A stretch of 64,000 nt of DNA, taken from Sphingomonas echinoides ATCC 14820 (GTDB lineage Bacteria; Pseudomonadota; Alphaproteobacteria; Sphingomonadales; Sphingomonadaceae). Below are positions 8,740 to 16,461 of the stretch, in pieces; positions within the stretch are counted from its first letter, which is position 1; the number at the start of each line of letters is the position of its first letter. The stretch covers positions 1,185,486 through 1,249,485 of the forward strand of contig NZ_JH584235.1 in NCBI RefSeq assembly GCF_000241465.1. The letters are read 5' to 3'. The notes beneath the pieces were generated by a model. The model saw only the letters and a program-made list of their open reading frames with translations. It had not been told where the DNA came from and made no database searches. A program made the translations under genes and the position numbers.

Positions 8740-10152
8740 ATGTCTTCTGAACTTCTTTCCTTCGAACCCGCGACCGGTGCCACTTTGTGGCGTGGCGCGA
8801 TTGGCGATGTCGATGCCGAGGTTGCTACCGCCCGGGCGAGCTGGGCAAGCTGGGCGGCACAGCCCCTCGCCTATCGCATCGAGGCGTTGCGCCGTGTCGC
8901 CAATGTCGTGCGCGCGCGCGCCGATGCCTTTGCCGATCTGATCGCACGCGAAACCGGCAAACCGCTGTGGGAAGCGCGCACCGAAGTCGAAACCGTGATC
9001 GCCAAGGTCGACATTTCCGTGACCGCCTATGCCGAGCGCACGCCCCAGCGGCGGCTCGATTCGCAAATGGGCGGGCGCATGGCGTTGCGGCACAAGCCAC
9101 ATGGCGTGCTCGCGGTGCTCGGGCCCTATAATTTCCCGGCGCATTTGCCCAACGGCCACATCGTGCCCGCCCTGCTCGCCGGCAATGCGGTGGTGTTCAA
9201 GCCGTCCGAAAAGACCCCGGCCTCGGGCGCATTTCTGGTCGACTGTTTCCATGCCGGCGGCGTGCCCGAGGGGTGCATCCGCTTGCTGATCGGGGGTACC
9301 AACGAAGGCAAGGCGCTTGCCGCGCATGATGGCATTGATGGTCTGCTGTTCACCGGATCGGCGCATACCGGGATCGCGCTCAACCGCGCGTTTGCGACAC
9401 GGCCCGAGAAGATCCTCGCGCTCGAAATGGGTGGCAACAACCCGATCGTGGTGTGGGATTCGCCCGATTTGCCTTCCGCGGCGATCATCATCGTCCAGTC
9501 GGCCTTCACCAGCGCAGGCCAGCGTTGCACCGCCGCGCGCCGCCTGATCGTCGATGAAAAGCTGTACGAACCGCTGATGGCGGAAGTGACCAAGCTGGTC
9601 AGCCGCATCATCGTCGACGAGCCCCACGCCACCCCCTCCCCCTTCATGGGGCCGGTGATCGACAATGAGAGCGCGGATTTGCTCAGCGAGAGTTTTCTCG
9701 AGCTGATGATGCGCGGCGGTCGCCCGATCCGACATCTGGAGCGCCCGATCGCGGATCGCCCGTTCCTGCGCCCGGCCTTGATCGACACGACCGAGATGAA
9801 CGATCGCCCCGACATCGAGTTGTTCGGCCCGATCCTGCAAGTCATCCGCAAATCGAGCTTCGAGGATGCGATCACCGAAGCGAACAATACGCGCTATGGC
9901 TTGTCGGCGTCGCTGCTCAGCCAGAATCCGGCATTGTACGATCAATTCTGGGCCAATGCCCGGGCTGGGATCGTCAATTGGAACAAGCCGACCAACGGGG
10001 CTTCCTCCGCCGCGCCGTTCGGGGGCATCGGTTGGTCGGGCAACCACCGCCCGAGTGCGTATTACGCAGCGGACTATTGCGCCTATCCCGTCGTCTCGAG
10101 CGAGGCCGATCAGGCGCGCGCATCGATCGGCGTCGGCTTGCGCGACGCATAA
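8740..10152 (+). CDS. astD: Succinylglutamate-semialdehyde dehydrogenase
   Basis: A 470-residue NAD-dependent aldehyde dehydrogenase matching AstD, the enzyme of the arginine succinyltransferase pathway that oxidises N-succinylglutamate semialdehyde to succinylglutamate. Visible are GPYNFPAHLPNGHIVPALL (cofactor and oxyanion region), LFTGSAHTG, the general-base region LEMGGNNP and the catalytic cysteine in SAGQRCTAARR. No other ast genes are in the window, so the pathway must be completed elsewhere. It lies 68 nt after selO on the same strand. Confidence 0.88.
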   Translation: MSSELLSFEPATGATLWRGAIGDVDAEVATARASWASWAAQPLAYRIEALRRVANVVRARADAFADLIARETGKPLWEARTEVETVIAKVDISVTAYAERTPQRRLDSQMGGRMALRHKPHGVLAVLGPYNFPAHLPNGHIVPALLAGNAVVFKPSEKTPASGAFLVDCFHAGGVPEGCIRLLIGGTNEGKALAAHDGIDGLLFTGSAHTGIALNRAFATRPEKILALEMGGNNPIVVWDSPDLPSAAIIIVQSAFTSAGQRCTAARRLIVDEKLYEPLMAEVTKLVSRIIVDEPHATPSPFMGPVIDNESADLLSESFLELMMRGGRPIRHLERPIADRPFLRPALIDTTEMNDRPDIELFGPILQVIRKSSFEDAITEANNTRYGLSASLLSQNPALYDQFWANARAGIVNWNKPTNGASSAAPFGGIGWSGNHRPSAYYAADYCAYPVVSSEADQARASIGVGLRDA

Positions 10153-10241
10153 CGCGGCCGACGGTCGCGCCATCGCGGGTTGAGCCCAACCGTTGATCGC
10201 AAAATCAGGAACTTACGCGCGGGCTGGGCTTTTGCCTGTTC

Positions 10242-10418
10242 GTGAAAAACGCTGACTCTGCCGACTGCAAATCGCCCCGCGCCCGCAAGCTGAAAACCGA
10301 ATCGGACAATTGCCTCGCCATCGCGATCCGTGAACGCGACAGCGAGGTGGCCGCCTTGCTGATCGACGAAGCCGCCAAATTGGCGCGTCGATCGAAGGAA
10401 CTGGCGACAAAGGGATGA
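10242..10418 (+). CDS. Small hypothetical protein (58 aa)
   Basis: A GTG-started frame encoding 58 residues with a plausible amphipathic helix (IRERDSEVAALLIDEAAKLA) and a KATKG-like basic end. Composition looks protein-like rather than random GC-rich frame, and it fills an otherwise empty 350-base gap between astD and cobA. No family is recognised and the ribosome binding site is weak, so the call is tentative. Confidence 0.45.
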   Translation: MKNADSADCKSPRARKLKTESDNCLAIAIRERDSEVAALLIDEAAKLARRSKELATKG

Positions 10419-10510
10419 TCGCCTAGCGCGATAGTAGGGAAAAGCTCTCCTACCCCGCCCCCAAGCAACCTTGAATTGCCCAAGCGTTCGGTGCAGCCCA
10501 TCTGACAACG

Positions 10511-11299
10511 ATGGCAACGCTTCTCGATCCCACTGCGCGCGGGCGCGTCATTCTCGTCGGTGCGGGCCCGGGCGACCCGGGATTGCTGACGGTCCGCGCG
10601 GTCGCGGCGCTCGAAAGCGCGGATGTCGTCGTGCATGACGGGTTGATCGACCCCCGCGTGCTCGACCTTGCCCCAGCGACTGCGCAGCGCATCTCCGTGG
10701 CGAAGCGGCGGGCGCGGCACACTTTGCCGCAGGACGCGATCAATGCCCTTATCGTCGCGCATGTGAAGACGGGTGCGATCGTGGTGCGGTTGAAAGGCGG
10801 CGACCCGTTCATTTTTGGGCGTGGCGGCGAAGAGGTCGAGGCGGTGCGGGCTGCTGGCCTTCCTGTCGAGGTTATCCCCGGCGTGTCGGCAGCGCTTGGC
10901 TGCGCGGCCGAGGCGATGCTGCCGCTGACGCACCGCGACCATTCGAGCGCGGTCAGCTTCGTCGCCGGGCAGTGCAAGGGGCTGGCCGATCAGGATTGGT
11001 CGGGGCTGGCGGGCAAGGGCCGTACGCTCGTCATCTATATGGGCGTGGCCACCGCCGCCGACATCGCGGACAAATTGATGCGCGATGGCGTCGCGCCGGA
11101 AATGCCGGTCGCGGTGCTCGAACGCGGCACGCTCGCCGGCCACCGCGCGATCCGCACGCTGCTCGCCGATCTGGGTTCGATGGTCGAGCGCGAGAACGTC
11201 GCGTCCCCGGCGATTATCGTCGTGGGCGAAGTCGTCGATCTGTCCGATGCTGAGGACAAATTGGGCCGCTGGGCCCGCATTGCGGAGTCTGTTGCTTGA
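10511..11299 (+). CDS. cobA: Uroporphyrinogen-III C-methyltransferase (SUMT)
   Basis: A 262-residue S-adenosylmethionine-dependent methyltransferase that converts uroporphyrinogen III to precorrin-2, the precursor of siroheme and cobalamin. Signatures are VGAGPGDPGLLT (residues 16-27), VVRLKGGDPFIFGRGGEE and the GVSAALGCAAE segment. It opens the sulfate-assimilation cluster, so its likely job here is siroheme for CysI. The stop overlaps the next start by 4 nt. There is no fused CysG dehydrogenase/chelatase domain. Confidence 0.93.
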   Translation: MATLLDPTARGRVILVGAGPGDPGLLTVRAVAALESADVVVHDGLIDPRVLDLAPATAQRISVAKRRARHTLPQDAINALIVAHVKTGAIVVRLKGGDPFIFGRGGEEVEAVRAAGLPVEVIPGVSAALGCAAEAMLPLTHRDHSSAVSFVAGQCKGLADQDWSGLAGKGRTLVIYMGVATAADIADKLMRDGVAPEMPVAVLERGTLAGHRAIRTLLADLGSMVERENVASPAIIVVGEVVDLSDAEDKLGRWARIAESVA

Positions 11300-11592
11300 A
11301 ACTGCTGACCGGAAACGATTTGCCCACGGGGGATGTGCTGTGGTGGACGGGCTCGACCTGGTCGCGCCATGTTGAGGACGCAGGCGATGTCGGCGACCGG
11401 GGCGAAAGCATCGCCCGCGTTGAGGAAGGCGCGCGCCGTGTCAACGGTGCCTATGTGATCGACGCCACCGCCACGCCCGAAGGCCCCCGCCCTGCCCATA
11501 TCAAGGACCGCGTCCGTGCTTTGGGGCCAACCGTGCGCCCTGATCTGACCTTGAAGCCTGCCGACCCCGCTGCGGGAAGCTGGGTCATATGA
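11296..11592 (+). CDS. DUF2849 domain-containing protein
   Basis: A 98-residue protein of the DUF2849 family, regularly found between SUMT and the sulfite reductase gene in alphaproteobacteria. Its start overlaps the cobA stop (ATGA), showing translational coupling. The N-terminus (TGNDLPTGDVLWWTG) is typical of the family. Function unknown; association suggests an accessory role in assimilatory sulfite reduction. Confidence 0.85.
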   Translation: MKLLTGNDLPTGDVLWWTGSTWSRHVEDAGDVGDRGESIARVEEGARRVNGAYVIDATATPEGPRPAHIKDRVRALGPTVRPDLTLKPADPAAGSWVI

Positions 11593-11600
11593 TCTTTTGG

Positions 11601-11819
11601 CACGCGAAGGCGCGAAGGCGCGAAGATGGTTTGGTTCGCGCGGAGGCGCGGAGACGCGGAGGGGCAACGGTCGCTGCACACTCCCGCGTCAGCGGGCAAC
11701 GTCGCGTCTGCCGCGCGCAATTTATAGAGCCGCTGCGCGGCACGCGGCCTCTCTCCGCGTCTCCGCGCCTCCGCGCGAAGCAAACGTCTTCTTTCTTCGC
11801 GCCTTCGCGTCTTCGCGTG
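11601..11819. repeat. Nested inverted repeat between DUF2849 and cysI
   Basis: Two pairs of complementary arms are nested. The outer pair is 11601-11626 with 11794-11819 (25 of 26 bases complementary). The inner pair is 11635-11661 with 11753-11779 (27 of 27). Each arm is built of 8-base units, GCGAAGGC in the outer and GCGGAGRC in the inner. The central spacer is about 91 bases, and a further unpaired inner-type copy lies at about 11829-11853, ending a few bases before the cysI start. The RNA could fold into one very long hairpin in the cluster transcript. Confidence 0.85.
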
Positions 11820-11856
11820 AATCCGTCCTTCTCCCCGCGTCTCCGCGAGAATCACA

Positions 11857-13545
11857 ATGTATAAATACGACCAATACGACCAGCAGATCGTCGACGCGCG
11901 CGTCGAGGAGTTTCGCGATCAGGTGAAGCGTCGCCTCGCGGGGCAGATCACCGAGGACCAGTTCAAGCCGCTGCGGCTGATGAACGGCCTGTATCTGCAG
12001 CTCCACGCCTATATGCTGCGCGTCGCCATTCCCTACGGCACGCTCGACAGCCGCCAGATGCGGATGCTGGCGACGATCGCGCGCAAATACGATCGCGGCT
12101 ACGGCCATTTCACTACGCGCCAGAACATCCAGTATAATTGGATCAAGCTGTCCGACGCGCCCGACATCCTTGCCGATCTGGCGACGGTCGAGATGCACGC
12201 GATCCAGACCAGCGGCAATTGCATCCGCAATATCTCGTCCGACCAATATGCCGGGGCTGCCGCCGACGAAGTCGCCGATCCGCGCATCTGGGCGGAATTG
12301 CTGCGGCAGTGGAGCACCTTCCACCCCGAATTCAGCTACCTGCCGCGCAAGTTCAAGATCGCGGTGATCGGCGCCGAGGAAGACCGTGCGGCGATGCGGC
12401 TGCACGATATCGGCATTCAATTGGTGAAACGTGACGGCGTGCTCGGCGGGCGGATCTATGTCGGCGGCGGCATGGGCCGCACGCCGATGATCGCGCCTGA
12501 GATCAAGGACTTCGTCACCGCCGACGATTTGCTGAGCTATGTCGAGGCGTGCCTGCGCGTGTACAATCGCTATGGCCGCCGCGACAATATCTACAAGGCG
12601 CGGATCAAGATCCTGATCCATGAAATCGGTGCCGACGACTATCGCCGCCAGGTCGAGGAAGAGTTCGCGCACGTCAAATCGCTCGGGCTCGATCCGCCCA
12701 AGGCGGAGTTCGAACGCATCACCGCGATGTTTGCACCGCCGTCCTTCGTCGCCGCCGACACCCCGGCCACCCCGTTCGTGTCGAGCGAAGTCGAGACACC
12801 TGCCTCCGCGACCGGCGTCTCGACTGCGCTCGAAGCGAACGGGGATTTCCAAGCATGGCGCGCGCAAAACACCGCCGCGCACAAGCAACCCGGCTATGCG
12901 ATCGTAACGATCAGCCTGAAGCCGACCGGTGGCATCCCGGGCGACGCCACTGCCGAGCAGATCGACCTGATGGCCGATCTCGCCGAACGCTACAGCTTTG
13001 ACGAACTGCGCGTGACGCACGCGCAGAACATCGTGCTGCCGCACGTGCGCAAGGCGGACCTGTACGCGGTGTGGCAAGCGCTCGACGCGGCGGGTCTGGC
13101 ACCTGCCAATCTCGACCTGATCAGCGATATCATCGCCTGCCCCGGTCTCGATTATTGCAGCCTTGCCAATGCGCGCTCTATTCCGGTCGCACAGAAGATC
13201 GCGACGCGCTTCGCCGATCAGAATCGCCAGCGCGATCTGGGCGAGTTGAAGCTCAAGATCAGCGGCTGCATCAATGCCTGCGGGCATCACCATGCCGGGC
13301 ACATCGGCATCCTCGGCGTCGACAAGAAGGGCACCGAAAATTACCAATTGCTGCTCGGCGGATCGGGCGCGGAGGATACCAGCCTCGCCAAGATCACCGG
13401 CCCCGGCTTTGACGAGGACGGTATCGTCGATGCAGTCGAAACCGTGACCAACGTCTATCTCGCCAAACGCGCGGAGGGCGAGCGCTTCCTCGACACCTAT
13501 CGCCGCGTCGGCATGGAACCCTTTAAGGAGGCGCTTTATGGATAA
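11857..13545 (+). CDS. cysI: Nitrite/sulfite reductase hemoprotein (assimilatory sulfite reductase)
   Basis: A 562-residue siroheme/4Fe-4S protein that reduces sulfite to sulfide by six electrons. The N-terminal ferrite-like half contains HFTTRQNIQYNW and a siroheme-contact TSGNCIRNISSD. The cluster ligands are C428 and C434 (CPGLDYC) and C471 and C475 (GCINAC). No cysJ flavoprotein is adjacent, so ferredoxin or another donor is likely. Residues about 305-329 are encoded by an in-frame palindromic repeat placed in the linker between the two halves. The stop overlaps the DUF934 start by 8 nt. Confidence 0.92.
   Translation: MYKYDQYDQQIVDARVEEFRDQVKRRLAGQITEDQFKPLRLMNGLYLQLHAYMLRVAIPYGTLDSRQMRMLATIARKYDRGYGHFTTRQNIQYNWIKLSDAPDILADLATVEMHAIQTSGNCIRNISSDQYAGAAADEVADPRIWAELLRQWSTFHPEFSYLPRKFKIAVIGAEEDRAAMRLHDIGIQLVKRDGVLGGRIYVGGGMGRTPMIAPEIKDFVTADDLLSYVEACLRVYNRYGRRDNIYKARIKILIHEIGADDYRRQVEEEFAHVKSLGLDPPKAEFERITAMFAPPSFVAADTPATPFVSSEVETPASATGVSTALEANGDFQAWRAQNTAAHKQPGYAIVTISLKPTGGIPGDATAEQIDLMADLAERYSFDELRVTHAQNIVLPHVRKADLYAVWQALDAAGLAPANLDLISDIIACPGLDYCSLANARSIPVAQKIATRFADQNRQRDLGELKLKISGCINACGHHHAGHIGILGVDKKGTENYQLLLGGSGAEDTSLAKITGPGFDEDGIVDAVETVTNVYLAKRAEGERFLDTYRRVGMEPFKEALYG
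12770..12844. repeat. Palindromic repeat in frame within cysI
   Basis: Arms 12770-12800 and 12814-12844 are complementary at 27 of 31 positions, with a 13-base spacer. The arms contain the core GTCGAGCGAAGTCGAGACACC split as GTCGAGCGAAG and TCGAGACACC, which resembles dispersed repeats of sphingomonad genomes (from memory). In the cysI frame it encodes about 25 residues including SSEVETP and GVSTALEANG, between the two half-domains. Confidence 0.8.
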
Positions 13546-14062
13546 GTGCAATACTCCCCTCCCGCTTGCGGGAGGGGCTGGGGGAGGGCCGGTCGCGGAC
13601 GCTCCTGCAAATCCAGCCGATAGCCCCTCCCCTAACCCCTCCCGCAAGCGGGAGGGGGACAGGACCGAAGGAGACGAGCCCGCCGTCACGCTCGACGCAT
13701 TCTTGGACTCGCAGACCAACGCCACCGCCGTTCGCCTCGAAGCGGGCGACGATGCGCGCGCGCTGCTGCCCTATCTCGACCGGATCGCGCTGGTCGAAGT
13801 GAGCTTTCCAACTTTCCGCGATGGCCGTGGCTATTCCGCCGCGCGCGTGTTGCGCGAGGCGGGCTATACCGGCGAATTGCGCGCACAGGGCGATGTGCTG
13901 GTTGACCAGATGCCGTTGATGAAGCGCTGCGGCTTTGACAGCTTCGCGCCCCAAGCCGAGATCGATCCCGCCACGCTCGAGGCCGCGCTCACGCGCTACG
14001 AGAATGTCTATCAAAAGGCCGCTGACGGGCGCGTGCCGGTCTGGGCGCTGCGGCATGGCTAG
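13538..14062 (+). CDS. DUF934 domain-containing protein with repeat-encoded N-terminus
   Basis: A 174-residue protein of the DUF934 family, which accompanies cysI and cysH in many proteobacteria and is probably an accessory factor of sulfite reductase. The conserved body starts near residue 48 (AVTLDAFLD) and includes VEVSFPTFRDGRGYSAARVL and GDVLVDQMPLMKRCGFDSF. The ATG at 13538 overlaps the cysI stop. Codons about 7-40 come from a palindromic element, yet the frame stays open and no ATG or GTG start follows before the conserved body. The stop overlaps the cysH ATG. Confidence 0.88.
   Translation: MDKCNTPLPLAGGAGGGPVADAPANPADSPSPNPSRKREGDRTEGDEPAVTLDAFLDSQTNATAVRLEAGDDARALLPYLDRIALVEVSFPTFRDGRGYSAARVLREAGYTGELRAQGDVLVDQMPLMKRCGFDSFAPQAEIDPATLEAALTRYENVYQKAADGRVPVWALRHG
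13556..13657. repeat. Double-hairpin palindromic element in frame within the DUF934 gene
   Basis: Two perfect 22-base hairpins, 13556-13577 (TT loop) and 13636-13657 (AA loop), each built on CCCCTCCCGC. They form the ends of a larger imperfect inverted repeat running from 13556-13589 to 13623-13657. The core is shared with the intergenic copy at 5184-5209. In the host frame it encodes proline/glycine-rich sequence (TPLPLAGGAGGGP, later SPNPSRKREGD). Confidence 0.88.
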
Positions 14063-14810
14063 TAGTGCCCGCACGCTCGACCTGATCGACGTCACGCCCT
14101 TTTCCGCCGCTGATGCAGCAGCAATGGAGGCGCGTTTCGCCGGGGTGGGCACCAGCGAGATGCTGGGCGAACTGTTGACCGGTGAGCTCAAAGGGCGCGT
14201 CGCGGCGGTTTCGTCATTTGGCGCGGAAAGCGCGGTGCTGCTCCACCTAATCGCGCAGATCGACCGCGATATTCCGGTGATATTCCTCAACACGCAGAAG
14301 ATTTTCGGTGAGACGCTCGCCTATCGCGACCAACTGTCCGAGCAGCTTGGCTTCACCGACCTGCGCGTGTTCCGGCCCGATCCTCGCTTGCTCGCGGCCA
14401 AGGACGGCACGGGTTTGCGCTGGAATTATGATCCCGATGGCTGCTGCGACCTGCGCAAGGTCGAGCCGCTCCGCCGCGCGCTCAGCCCGTTCGATGCGTG
14501 GATTTCCGGACGCAAGGGCTTCCAGGCGGGCACGCGCAAGGCGATGCCACGCTTCGAGGAAGACGAAGGTCGCCTGAAGCTCAACCCGCTGGCGAATTGG
14601 GACAAAGCGCGGCTCGACGCCTATTTCGCCGAACACCAATTGCCGCGCCACCCGCTCGAGGCCGAGGGCTATCCCTCGATCGGCTGCGCGCCGTGCACGA
14701 GCAAGGTGCTTCCCGGCGAAGATCCGCGCGCCGGGCGTTGGCGCGGCTGGCAAAAGGTGGAATGCGGCATCCACGTGCCCGAAAAGCCGGGCGAGGAGCC
14801 GGTGTTTTAA
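14055..14810 (+). CDS. cysH: Assimilatory adenylylsulfate/phosphoadenylylsulfate reductase
   Basis: A 251-residue enzyme that reduces activated sulfate (APS or PAPS) to sulfite with thioredoxin. C130-C131 and C211-C214 form the CC...CxxC iron-sulfur motif (CCDLRKVEPL and GCAPCT), which favours the APS-type enzyme. The catalytic cysteine is C237 in ECGIH. SSFGAESAV near residue 56 is the nucleotide-binding loop. ATG 14055 overlaps the DUF934 stop. The cluster cobA-DUF2849-cysI-DUF934-cysH covers siroheme synthesis and the last two reductions of sulfate assimilation. Confidence 0.93.
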   Translation: MASSARTLDLIDVTPFSAADAAAMEARFAGVGTSEMLGELLTGELKGRVAAVSSFGAESAVLLHLIAQIDRDIPVIFLNTQKIFGETLAYRDQLSEQLGFTDLRVFRPDPRLLAAKDGTGLRWNYDPDGCCDLRKVEPLRRALSPFDAWISGRKGFQAGTRKAMPRFEEDEGRLKLNPLANWDKARLDAYFAEHQLPRHPLEAEGYPSIGCAPCTSKVLPGEDPRAGRWRGWQKVECGIHVPEKPGEEPVF

Positions 14811-14838
14811 ACAGGACGACGTCGTCTTACCCCATGAT

Positions 14839-14866
14839 CGTCATTCCCGCCTGCGCGGGAATGACG
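14839..14866. repeat. Palindromic repeat after cysH
   Basis: Perfect 12-bp inverted repeat with a CTGC loop; arms 14839-14850 (CGTCATTCCCGC) and 14855-14866. This is a very common dispersed proteobacterial palindrome. It sits between the convergent cysH and pfam10118 hydrolase genes and may act as a transcription end, although no T-tract follows. Confidence 0.75.
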
Positions 14867-14927
14867 GCTGAAGGCTGGAGGTCTGCCCGTTGAAAAGTTC
14901 AGGGCAAACCAAGGTATCGTCGGCCGC

Positions 14928-15788
14928 TCAGGCCGCAACCACCGCCCGCGGCAAGACCGCCGCGGCATAGTCGCTCTCCGCCAGAGCGATCAGCGCGCGG
15001 TCATCATGCTTCCATGGATGAAAACCGGGCAGGAAGAAAGCGAGCCACGCCCCAAGGATTTTCCGCGCCATGCCCGGCTGCCCGAGCGCATACCACAGGA
15101 TCCCGAAATGCGCCCGGGCACCGGTAATCCCGTCCTGCCGCAGCAGGTCTAGCATACCCTTATACCGCCCGGCGAAAAACTTCTGCGTCGTGCCGATCAT
15201 GACCAGCGCCTTGATCTTCCAGCGCTGCCACCGCGACCAGTCGCGCGTCGCGTGGAGCCAAGTGTCATAGGCGACGCCCTTATGCTCAATCTCCTCGGCG
15301 GCGTGCCAGCGCCACAATGCCGCCGCCTGTTCATCCCCGCCTGCCAGATGACGCGGATCGGCGATCAATTGATGCGCGAGCATCGCGGTGAAATGCTCCA
15401 AAGCCATCGTCGCGGCCAAGCTGGCGATCGGCGGATGCCCCTTGGTCAGCGCCAGGGCCTCGTCGATATGCCGCTCAAGCAATGTCACGTCATACCCCTG
15501 ATCGGTGACATGGCGGTTGAAGGCGACATGTTCGCGCGTGTGGATCACTTCCTGCTTGATGAAAGCCTGAATTTCGGCGTGCAGGCGCGGCGGCGTACCT
15601 TCGCGAAAAGCGCGCACGCTTTCGATGAAAAACCCCTCCCCCTTGGGAAAGGTTACCGACAGCGCATTGTAAAAGGCGGTCGCGAACGGATCGTTGTTGA
15701 GCCACCACCGCCGCATCGCCATGCCGCGCCCGAAGCGCAAATCACGCGGCGTAATCGACAGATCTGCAGGACTTGTTGCTTTCGCCAC
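14928..15788 (-). CDS. Metal-dependent hydrolase (pfam10118)
   Basis: A 286-residue protein of the predicted metal-dependent hydrolase family pfam10118. Histidine and glutamate pairs spaced as in a di-metal helical bundle are visible: FIKQEVIHTREHVAFNRHV, ALEHFTAMLAHQL and WHAAEEIEHKGVAYD. Translation starts at GTG 15788, supported by GGAG upstream. It is divergent from a TetR gene with only 56 nt between them, so that regulator probably controls it. Substrate unknown; relatives are often near lipid genes. Confidence 0.82.
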   Translation of the reverse strand: MAKATSPADLSITPRDLRFGRGMAMRRWWLNNDPFATAFYNALSVTFPKGEGFFIESVRAFREGTPPRLHAEIQAFIKQEVIHTREHVAFNRHVTDQGYDVTLLERHIDEALALTKGHPPIASLAATMALEHFTAMLAHQLIADPRHLAGGDEQAAALWRWHAAEEIEHKGVAYDTWLHATRDWSRWQRWKIKALVMIGTTQKFFAGRYKGMLDLLRQDGITGARAHFGILWYALGQPGMARKILGAWLAFFLPGFHPWKHDDRALIALAESDYAAAVLPRAVVAA

Positions 15789-15844
15789 AAAAAACTCCGT
15801 ACAGCGTGGAAGAACAGGTCTGAAACTATGAGCTACTTACACTC

Positions 15845-16426
15845 GTGTCAATAGTGCGCAAACGGCTTACCCCGGAAGAATCACGGGACGCCGCGATCGA
15901 CGCTGCCCGTGCGCTGCTGGTCGAACAAGGTCCGCAAGCGGTTACGCTCAAAGCAGTGGCGGCGCGGATCGGGCGAACGCATGCCAATTTGCTGCATCAT
16001 TTCGGCTCGGCGGCGGATTTGCAAAAGGCGCTGATCACGCATCTCGCGGATTCGATCACCGCGCAGATTGGCGCTGCGGCCAAGCGCGCGCGCGTCGGCG
16101 ATGCTGATCCACGCGAAGTGGTTGACCTTACCTTCGACGCCTTCGCTCACGGCGCAGGCGCGATGGCCACCTGGATGATCCTGTCGGGCAATCACGATGC
16201 GCTCGATCCCGTGCTCAACGCGATCCACCGCCTGGTCGACGAACTCGCCGAGGACGCGGATTCGGGAAAGCTGATCTATGAGGACACGCTCCAACTCGTG
16301 CTGATGGCGATGGGCGATGCGTTGCTCGGCAAGGCGATGGCGAGCGCTTTGGGCTTGCCGCCGGAGGCCGCGCGGACCATCGCGACGCGCGCTTTGATCG
16401 CCTCGCGCAGCGTGCTGCCAGCCTGA
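15845..16426 (+). CDS. TetR family transcriptional regulator
   Basis: A 193-residue regulator with an N-terminal TetR helix-turn-helix: AARALLVEQGPQAVTLKAVA followed by IGRTHANLLHHFGSAADL. The rest is the helical ligand-binding domain. GTG 15845 is taken; a second GTG at 15854 would remove three residues. It is divergently placed to the pfam10118 hydrolase, the usual layout for a local repressor and its target. Confidence 0.85.
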   Translation: MSIVRKRLTPEESRDAAIDAARALLVEQGPQAVTLKAVAARIGRTHANLLHHFGSAADLQKALITHLADSITAQIGAAAKRARVGDADPREVVDLTFDAFAHGAGAMATWMILSGNHDALDPVLNAIHRLVDELAEDADSGKLIYEDTLQLVLMAMGDALLGKAMASALGLPPEAARTIATRALIASRSVLPA

Positions 16427-16461
16427 CTGGCTAAAATCGCAATTTCCGCTAAAGAGCGGTC

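Noticed and set aside
11601..11661. Tandem 8-base units as a CRISPR or VNTR array
   Set aside because: Units are far too short, have no spacers and are organised as inverted arms, so neither a CRISPR array nor a simple tandem repeat.
11722..13725. Very long open frame antisense to cysI and DUF934
   Set aside because: It mirrors the codon pattern of the well-supported sense genes in GC-rich DNA and has no recognisable domains. Similar long antisense frames over ftsZ, glnE, argS and the DUF1800 gene were rejected for the same reason.
13935..14054. Upstream extension of CysH
   Set aside because: The extension overlaps the DUF934 coding end in another frame and lacks homology; ATG 14055 overlaps the DUF934 stop as expected.
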